Below, piece after piece: positions 56,890-64,000 of a DNA stretch of 64,000 nt; the first letter of the stretch is position 1, and each line of letters opens with the position of its first letter. The DNA comes from Buxus sempervirens (Eukaryota > Streptophyta > Magnoliopsida > Buxales > Buxaceae). The position numbers were made by a program, and so were the translations under genes. The notes below the pieces were generated by a model. The model had not been told where the DNA came from. It worked only from the letters and a program-made list of their open reading frames with translations, and did no database searches. The DNA lies in NCBI GenBank assembly GCA_947561395.2, contig OX387184.1:58215197-58279196 (forward strand), read 5' to 3'.

Positions 56890-59105
56890 GTGTAGACTTG
56901 TAACTCTTAGGAAGAAATAAAGCATTTGATTGTCATGTGTCCTCACAGTTACATGATTTCCCTCATTTGATTATCACATCTAACCAAGAAGAAGACCAAC
57001 TCAAGGGTATTCGAGGTTCAGCTATTGAAATGGCTAGTGCTAAATCAATCTCTAAAGAAGCACACCCGCGAGGAAAGGCTCTTGTATTGCAACTTTATAT
57101 TTTAGCCCCAGTTTGAGGCAGTATTGCGTTTGATTTTCAGCTGTACTTCGATCTTACAAAGTTTCACAGTTTATCTATACAAGAGTTCTTGAAGTGTGAT
57201 TATTTCTCATATCTTTGAGTGCTGAGAAGTCACCTTTAGATATTTGAGTGCTAAGAAGTCACCTATTTTTGGGCAGTTGGTTTTTTACTACATAATTTCT
57301 TGGGATCCTAAAGTTATTTTAACATTCAACTTAAACCCAACCCAGAGGCTTTTTGGGTTGGAACAGGACCAAGACAAACCCAATGGATCTGGAGTCCAAA
57401 TGAAATGAATGCGAAGCTAATTAGATATGGAGCTGTTGAAGCCCTTCTTTGCATTCCAGCACCTGCTCACCATATCATTCATAACGACTTACATAAAGAG
57501 TTGCATATGTTAAAGAGTCCTTCAAACAAATTTAAGTGGGAGAGAAAGTTGCAATTGAACGTGTTCTAAGACAATTATAGATCTTCCCTCTAAACCTCCA
57601 TCTCTGGCTCCTTGGGGAACAAGGGGCATTGTATCAGAAGTATTGCACCTCTGTCGAATTTTTTCCTCTGTTCAGTTTGAACATGATTTTCGGGAAGGAA
57701 ATAAGTAGCTGATCTATTAGCTAATTACAGTTTGGATTATTTTTCACGTACTTGGATTAATTAATTATTTTTCCTTTGTTCAGTTAGAATGGTCATCTGA
57801 TTGAATGACTAGTAACATTTAAAGAAAAAAAAGAAAAGTTCAAAAGAAGATCATCTTGTTTCATCCTGTTTTTTTTTTCCACTCTCTTCAATTTGTAATT
57901 TATTTTGCTTTTTTACATGTTAAATGGATGAAAAATTCTATTCCTAGACTTTTATTTTTATTTTTCGTCGATCCCTTATATATGTATGTATGTCTATAAT
58001 TCAAACCATGAAAGGCTTGTATTTACATGTAACTACTTACAAAATTCATGGGATAGCAACTTTAATGGATGTGTTATCACCTTCTTGCATGATGAATGGT
58101 TCTCACCACAGTAAGAGAGTTTGGGAATTTGTAAATTACTACTAGCAAGTGGCAAGGGCACTTAGGCTATAGAGCTTTTTCCTCTCCACTCCATTGATGT
58201 TTTGACTGTTCATTCTCCTAGAAGATACAGTCCATGGTCTAAAGGTCCAGTCCATGTTCTAAAGGTCCTTCAAAGGAATAGCAGTTCCGCATTACCCAAA
58301 GCTGTACAAGAGCCAACTTGAGCTTGAGCCCATGCCTAAGGCTTCAGCCCCCAATTGGCCGGCTCATGGGACATAAGGAAGGGAATAGTCGTGGTAAACT
58401 ATTGATAGAACCCCATCAAGTCCTAAGGTTGACCAAGTCGTGTGGACATGGACGTCGTTAATTATCAATTCAAAGTGCATGGATACACAGCCAAATGTCA
58501 ATAAAATTTTGAGAGACTCCAAGCTGAAAATAGCTAGAATCCAATACAGACAAAATTTCCAAGTCTTCCTTCAATTTTTCCATGTTGACTGTTCAGGAAC
58601 CAACTTGAGCTTGAACCCATGCATAAGGCTTCAGCCCCCAATTGGCCGGCTCATGGGACATGAGGAAGGGACCAGTCGTAGTAAACTATTGATAGAATCC
58701 CATCAGTTGTCCTGAAGTTGATCAAGTCAGGTGTGGACGTGAACGTCCTTAATTATCAATTCAAAGTGCATGGATACACAGCCAAATGTCAATAAAATTT
58801 TGAGAGACTCCAACCTGAAATGGCTAAAACCCAATAAATACAAAATTTCTTAGTCTTCCTTCAATTTTTCCATGTTGACTTCATCACAAGACAAGAACCC
58901 CAGAAACAAAGAGTACTACTACTCATGGTGTCTAGTGTATATGTAATCTATATATGGTTAAGCCCTTCATGTGTTGATTTTATCCTCGTAATTAACCACC
59001 AATTAATTCGTTTGTCTGCTCAGTCACTGCTGGTTTGGTTTTTATTAGTTGCAACTGTGAAACCATGTTGTGCGACTCCCTCTTCTTAAAGCTTTCACCC
59101 TCTTT
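56890..59105. repeat. Duplicated block, copy B
   Basis: 56890-56965 and 57784-59105 match 6652-6740 and 6741-8060. Between them about 815 bp (56967-57783) have no counterpart in copy A; that insert has a short open frame with KGIRGSAIEMASAKS near 57005 that I do not recognise. The two-unit tandem repeat of the RLK1 promoter is kept (about 58310 and 58596). Confidence 0.88.
59064..59105 (+). pseudogene. Remnant of a receptor kinase: signal-peptide start only
   Basis: The sequence from ATG 59064 matches the start of RLK1 (ATGTTGTGC, CTCCCTCTTCTTA) for about 40 bp, then breaks. Directly after it a degraded second copy of TTATTAGTT...AACCATGTTGT occurs, followed at 59134 by GGAAATCCTGTTTC, which in locus A lies about 5.9 kb further downstream. 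The whole RLK1-equivalent gene was therefore deleted here, with a small templated duplication at the junction. Confidence 0.8.
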
Positions 59106-59662
59106 TTATTAGTTACACTAAACCATGTTGTCCTTTTTGGAAATCCTGTTTCGTGCAGACTTGGGTTGACTATGGGGTATGAGTTCCAAGTTTATTTGAC
59201 TCTTTGACAACCCCACTTCAGGGCTAAAGATATATGGGCCTCACCAAATATTCCCTGTCAAAAAGATGTCTAATCTTGATTTATTTGGTGATTGTGATCC
59301 ACATGAATAGAAATCCTAGATGGATTGTCCTATCAGATTAATGTGAACAGAAGGTTCTCTGTTAAGAAAAATTCTTCATATAATCATACAAAGCATTCAT
59401 CAGAAAAATGGACAAAAAGTCCCAAACTAAAATCCAAAAGAGATCAAATCAATCAATCGGATGGAACATTGAAGGGCAAAACGAGCCTTCCTTGAAATAG
59501 CGAGGTAACTTGGAGCGGCCATGACTATTTGCTGGGTATGTGAACACACTGCACTTTCATGGAAAAACCGCAAGGTAACTTCAAAAGAGGAAGGAACAGT
59601 GGAAAAGTCTCACGGAAAGTGACAGGATCAATGAATAAAAGCCGATGACAAGATATCCGACT
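59106..59662. other. Intergenic, nothing recognised
   Basis: After the short similarity to 13907-13930 I see no gene or transposon end. Confidence 0.4.
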
Positions 59663-59711
59663 AGTGTGAATGAATGAATGGTTTCCACCAAAAAAAAAAG
59701 TGTGAATGAAT
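59663..59711 (+). mobile_element. 23-bp retroposon scar with 13-bp target duplication
   Basis: AGTGTGAATGAAT occurs at 59663-59675 and 59699-59711, separated by GAATGGTTTCCACC and nine A. The insert ends exactly like the scar at 44851-44866. Confidence 0.8.
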
Positions 59712-59716
59712 TTGCA

Positions 59717-60023
59717 ACCCACGTGGAGAACAAATGCTTCACTTCAGTCCCGAAGCTGAACAGTCAAGAAAAATCTCAATCAGCGCCAACCCAATGCAAA
59801 GAATTTGCAATTCTTTCCTTATGTTGACTTCTCCATCAATGAGAAGACCAAGACCCAGTAAACAATGAGACCTAGTCGTGCTTCTTTAGTTTTTTTTAGC
59901 TAGTCGTGCTTCTCGTCTATTGGTACTGTACATCATGTTCTATTTATTGTTAAGTCGTTTAACCAGCAATTCCTACACACTCTCACTTGTTTGGTTTCTG
60001 CTGTTGGTTGCAATTGCGAAACC
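59717..60023 (+). promoter_or_regulatory. RLK3 promoter and leader (CACTA-free)
   Basis: Colinear with 15559-15705 joined to 17277-17410 and so the unoccupied version of the CACTA site (CCCAGTAAACAATGAG at 59855). It contains a G-box (CACGTG) and a W-box core. The TATA position reads CTATTTATTG (59940) and a TAGTCGTGCTTCT unit is duplicated at 59873 and 59901. Confidence 0.7.
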
Positions 60024-63000
60024 ATGCTTTCCAACTCCCTGTTGTTACAGCTATCATCCTCTCTCTTCGTCTATTTTCTACTCTTTGGTTTGGTTCCGTA
60101 TGTTGCTTCTCCCTTTTTTGTTTCTTCCTCCACTACTACTGAACATAGAGAAGCCAAAGCTCTACTCAAATGGAAATCCAGCCTTCAAAATCACACCTTT
60201 CTTAGTTCATGGCAACCACATCTTCCCAGAAACGCCACCAATTCATCTTCCCATACTAGTGGAAGAGGAAGAGGAAGAGGAAGAAGGGGTGCCCCATGTG
60301 ATTGGGTTGGAATATCTTGCAACGAGGTTGGAAGCGTCACCAATATAACCATAAATGGTACAGGTCTAAGAGGTACGCTTCATAACTTTGGCTTCTCTTC
60401 CTTTGTCAACCTTGTCCACCTTGATCTTAATGATAACGAACTTTTTGGAGCCATCCCACCAAGCATCGGTAACCTTTCCAAACTAACTCACCTTAATCTT
60501 GGTACAAATCATCTCTCTGGAGAAATCCCATCAGAAATTTTCTTGCTCACACATCTTCAAGAGTTAGATCTCCTAAGAAATAAATTCTCGGGATCAATTA
60601 CTCCACAAGTGGGAAAGCTATCAAGTCTCACATTTTTTGCACTCTCAAACAATTCTCTAGTAGGTACCATCCCTCCCACTTTTGGAAATTTGACTGGTCT
60701 CTCTTCCTTGTATCTTTGGGGTAATCAGCTCTCTGGCTCCATCCCTTCAGAACTGGGGAAGTTGAAGTTGCTTATTAATCTTGATTTGAGCAGCAACAAC
60801 CTCACTGGTTCCATCCCCGTTTCTTTAGGTAATTTGAGCGACCTAACCGTTCTACACGTTAGCAATAATATGCTTTCAGGTTCCATCCCTTCTTCCCTTG
60901 GAAATCTTAGAATGCTAAAGAGTTTGGGCTTATCTGACAATGGATTATCAGGTTCCATCCCTCCCACTTTTGGAAATTTGACTGGTCTCTCTTCCTTGTA
61001 TCTTGGGAGTGATCAGCTCTCTGGCTCCATCCCTCCAGAACTGGGGAAGTTGAAGTTGCTTATTATTCTTGATTTGGGCTACAACAACCTCACTGGTTCC
61101 ATCCCCGTTTCTTTGGGTAACTTGAGTGACCTAACCCTTCCATATGTTAGCCATAATATGCTTTCAGGTTCCATTCCTTCTTCCCTTGGTAATCTTAGAA
61201 TGCTAAAGAATTTGAGCTTATTTGAAAATGGATTATCAGGTTCCATCCCTCCCACTTTTGGAAATTTGACTGGTCTCTCTGCCTTGAAACTTTGGCGTAA
61301 TCAGCTCTCTGGCTCCATCCCTTCAGAACTGGGGAAGTTGATGTTGCTTATTAATCTTGATTTGATCAACAACAACCTCACTGGTTCTATCCCTTCCAGT
61401 CTTGGAAATTTGACCAACCTGATGTTCTTGGGCCTCCAGTATAATCAGCTCTCTGGCTCCATCCCTTCAGAACTGGGGAAGTTGAAGTTGCTTATTAATC
61501 TTGATGTGGGCTACAATAACCTCACTGGTTCCATCCCCCTTTCTTTGGGTAACTTGAGCGACCTAACCCTTCTATATGTTAGCCATAATATGCTTTCAGG
61601 TTCCATCCCTTCTTCCCTTGGTAATCTTAGAATGCTAAAGAATTTGATCTTATTTGAAAATGGATTATCAGGTTCCATCCCTTCCACTTTTGGAAATTTG
61701 ACTGGTCTCTCTTCCTTGTATCTTTGTGGTAATCAGCTCTCTGGCTTCATCCCTTCAGAACTAGGGAATTTGGAATCTCTTACAGTGCTAGATTTATCTA
61801 GGAACCAACTTTATGGCCCTTTGCCACAACAAATATGCCAAGGTGGATTGCTTGAAAAATTCATGGTAGGCGGCAACTACTTCACAGGCCCCATCCCAAA
61901 AAGCTTGAGAAATTGCACAAGTTTACTTAGAGTTCGACTCGATGGAAACCAACTCACTGGAAATTTATCAGAAGATCTTGGTGTATACCCGAATCTGGTC
62001 TATATTGATTTGAGCCACAATATGTTTCATGGTGCACTTTCACAAGACTGGGGAAAGTGTCAAAGTTTAACAAGCCTCAAAATCTCTGGAAACAAAATTT
62101 CTGGTAGAATACCAGTGGAGCTTGGAGAAATGAAGAATTTACACCTACTGGACCTTTCTTCCAATCATTTGGTAGGTGAGATTCCAAAAGAGTTTGGGAG
62201 ATTGAGTTCACTGCTTAACCTATCCTTGAATGATAATGATCTTTCTGGCAGTATTCCTTCGGAAATTGGAATGTTGTCTGAGTTGGAATATCTTAACCTG
62301 GCAATGAATAATCTAAGTGGACTAATACCGCAACAAATGGGGAATTGTTTCAAATTGTTATACTTGGATTTGAGCAAGAACCAACTCCATGGGAGCATTC
62401 CCTTCTCCATTGGCAACTTATCTTACTTGCAGTACCTTCTGGATCTTAGTAGCAACTCACTTACAGGAGAAATACCACGACAGCTTGGGTATTTGCAGAG
62501 ATTGGAAAGAATGAATCTCTCCCACAATAAGCTCATGGGTTCAATTCCAACCACTTTCGATGATCAATCAAGCAGCTTAATTTCCATTGATATATCCTTC
62601 AATCTGCTAGAGGGTCCCATTCCTAACAACAAAGCCTTTAAGGAGGCTCAACCAGAAGCATTCGAGAACAATAAAGGCTTGTGCGGCAATATCAGCGGTT
62701 TACAAGCTTGTGGTCCTTCAACAAGAAACAAAGTGAAGGCCGGAAAGGGCAAAAAAGTTATGATCATTATATTAATTTCCCTCTCAGGAGTTCTATCTCT
62801 CCTATTTGCTTCCGTTGGGATTTTTCTTGTTTGTTGTCGAAAAGTCACTAAACTTGAAAGCATGCCAAGAGAAAGAGAAAATGACCGCATATTTTCAGTG
62901 TTTTTTCATGATGGAAGAATAGCTTACGAGAGCATTATTGAAGCAACAGAGTCCTTCGATGCAAAATATTGCATTGGCATGGGAGGATATGGAAGCGTTT

Positions 63001-63977
63001 ACAAAGCAGCCCTGTCTGCAACTCAAATTTTTGCTGTAAAGAAGCTTCACCCATTCCAAGACGGTGAGATGGTTGATCTGAAAAGCTTTGAGAATGAGAT
63101 TCGGGTATTAACAAAAATAAGGCATCGACACATCGTGAGACTCTTTGGTTTCTGCTTGCATACACGCCATTCTTTTCTGGTGTACGAGTACTTGGAGAGA
63201 GGAAGTTTAGGTAAATCACTAAACAGCATGGAGCAAGAAACAGAGTTAGACTGGAAGAAGAGAGTAAATATTGTCAAAGGTGTTGCCCATGCCTTATCTT
63301 ACATGCACCATGACTGCTTTCCACCAATCGTTCATCGAGACATATCAAGCAGCAATATTCTTTTGGACTCAGAATATGAAGCTCGGATCTCTGACTTTGG
63401 TATTGCTAGGCTTATAAAGCCTGATTCATCCAATTGGACTCAACTTGCTGGCACATATGGATACATTGCTCCAGGTAGTTCTTAAGCTAATATTTTCATT
63501 CCTTGAATTCTGCCATTAATAAACTTAGAAAATTTCATTATATTTTTTAGTCTCATGCTTTTAATATTGACAATAATTTGTGTCTGGGGCTTCTTGGATT
63601 TTCTATTTGTTGCAGAATGTGCTTACACAATGCAGGTGACTGAAAAATGTGATGTGTATAGCTTTGGGGTGGTGACTTTAGAAGTGATTATGGGAAAGCA
63701 TCCTTGTGAACTCATCTCCTCTCTGTCAATAGCATCTTCTTCATCTTCAATGGGGAAAGATGTTTTATTAAAGGAGGTGATGGACGAACGCCTGTCTCTT
63801 CCTACAGTGGAAGTTGCAAGTGAAATAGTCTCCATTGCAAAGCTTGCATTCGCTTGCTTACATGCTAGTCCACAATCACGTCCAACCATGCAACATGTGT
63901 CTCAAGTGTTCTCACAGGTTCAGCCTCCTCTTCAATTGCCATTCCACACAGTTACATTGGAGCAGCTTTTGAATTAG
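60024..63977 (+). CDS. MIK2-type LRR receptor-like kinase (RLK3), two exons
   Basis: Exons 60024-63474 and 63616-63977 give 1270 residues; the phase-1 GT-AG intron is at the same site as in RLK2. Order: signal peptide (1-32), N-terminal cap with CDWVGISC, about 31 LRRs, cysteine-pair cap [10 protein letters not shown], transmembrane helix near 911-935, kinase with [11 protein letters not shown] (985), [12 protein letters not shown] (HRD at about 1104), DFG (1124, here DFGIAR where the paralogues have DFGTAR) and APE. The catalytic set is complete and it is an RD kinase. It keeps the LRR that RLK2 lost (60536-60607) and lacks the RLK2 five-LRR duplication. An expanded GGAAGA hexamer run at 60261 adds Arg-Gly pairs before the N-terminal cap. 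It should be a plasma-membrane receptor kinase like its family; the ligand is unknown. ATG 60024 is the first in-frame ATG and starts the hydrophobic leader. Confidence 0.93.
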
Positions 63978-64000
63978 GCAAATGAAGTTACAGGCATAAC
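63978..64000 (+). other. Start of the RLK3 3' UTR
   Basis: Nearly identical to the sequence after the RLK2 stop at 21569; the window ends here. Confidence 0.7.

Overview
The window is nuclear DNA of a flowering plant, most likely a eudicot. It has AT-rich non-coding DNA, GT-AG introns, a DUF1644 zinc-finger gene, a cluster of MIK2-type LRR receptor kinases, and plant-type transposable elements (Ty1/copia, CACTA, PIF/Harbinger, Helitron, LINE). The species cannot be determined from the sequence.

Layout. 1-5.5 kb: no recognisable coding; probably leader and intron sequence upstream of the DUF1644 gene (CDS 5526-6608). 6.6-21.6 kb (locus A): a shared upstream block, a dead LRR receptor kinase (RLK1, 8023-12396), a miniature element, a 103-bp LINE tail, an array of nine ACGCGT boxes, a CACTA element (15706-17273) and an apparently intact receptor kinase gene (RLK2, 17411-21568, one intron). 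22-25.5 kb: a small CACTA element, then a Harbinger-like element holding a decayed transposase, an annexin gene fragment and a nested miniature element. 25.5-31.4 kb: mostly unrecognised, with Helitron ends, a 176-bp mini-Helitron and two exons of an A-type cyclin. 31.4-44.0 kb: a 12.5-kb Ty1/copia retrotransposon of SIRE/Maximus type with both LTRs, AGTTA target duplication, PBS, decayed gag-pol, an extra envelope-like ORF, repeated polypurine tracts and probably a nested foreign LTR. 44-57 kb: fragments and complete copies of LINEs, Helitrons, Harbinger and CACTA elements. 56.9-64 kb (locus B): a second copy of the locus A block in which the RLK1 equivalent is reduced to its signal-peptide start, followed by a second apparently intact receptor kinase gene (RLK3, 60024-63977).

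How it fits together. Loci A and B are one segmental duplication about 50 kb apart. RLK2 and RLK3 are recent paralogues; both keep every kinase motif needed for activity and share a single intron splitting the APE glutamate codon. They differ mainly by gain and loss of whole LRR units, which would change the ligand-binding surface. Locus B also gives the empty site for the CACTA element in the RLK2 promoter, so its TAA target duplication can be read directly.

No wholly new system is evident. The most unusual observations are three retroposition scars of only 15-23 bp with perfect 13-16-bp target duplications, a CACTA copy missing its left terminus and flanked by a 464-bp duplication of its own target, the ACGCGT array upstream of RLK2, and gene fragments (annexin, cyclin) in transposon-rich DNA.
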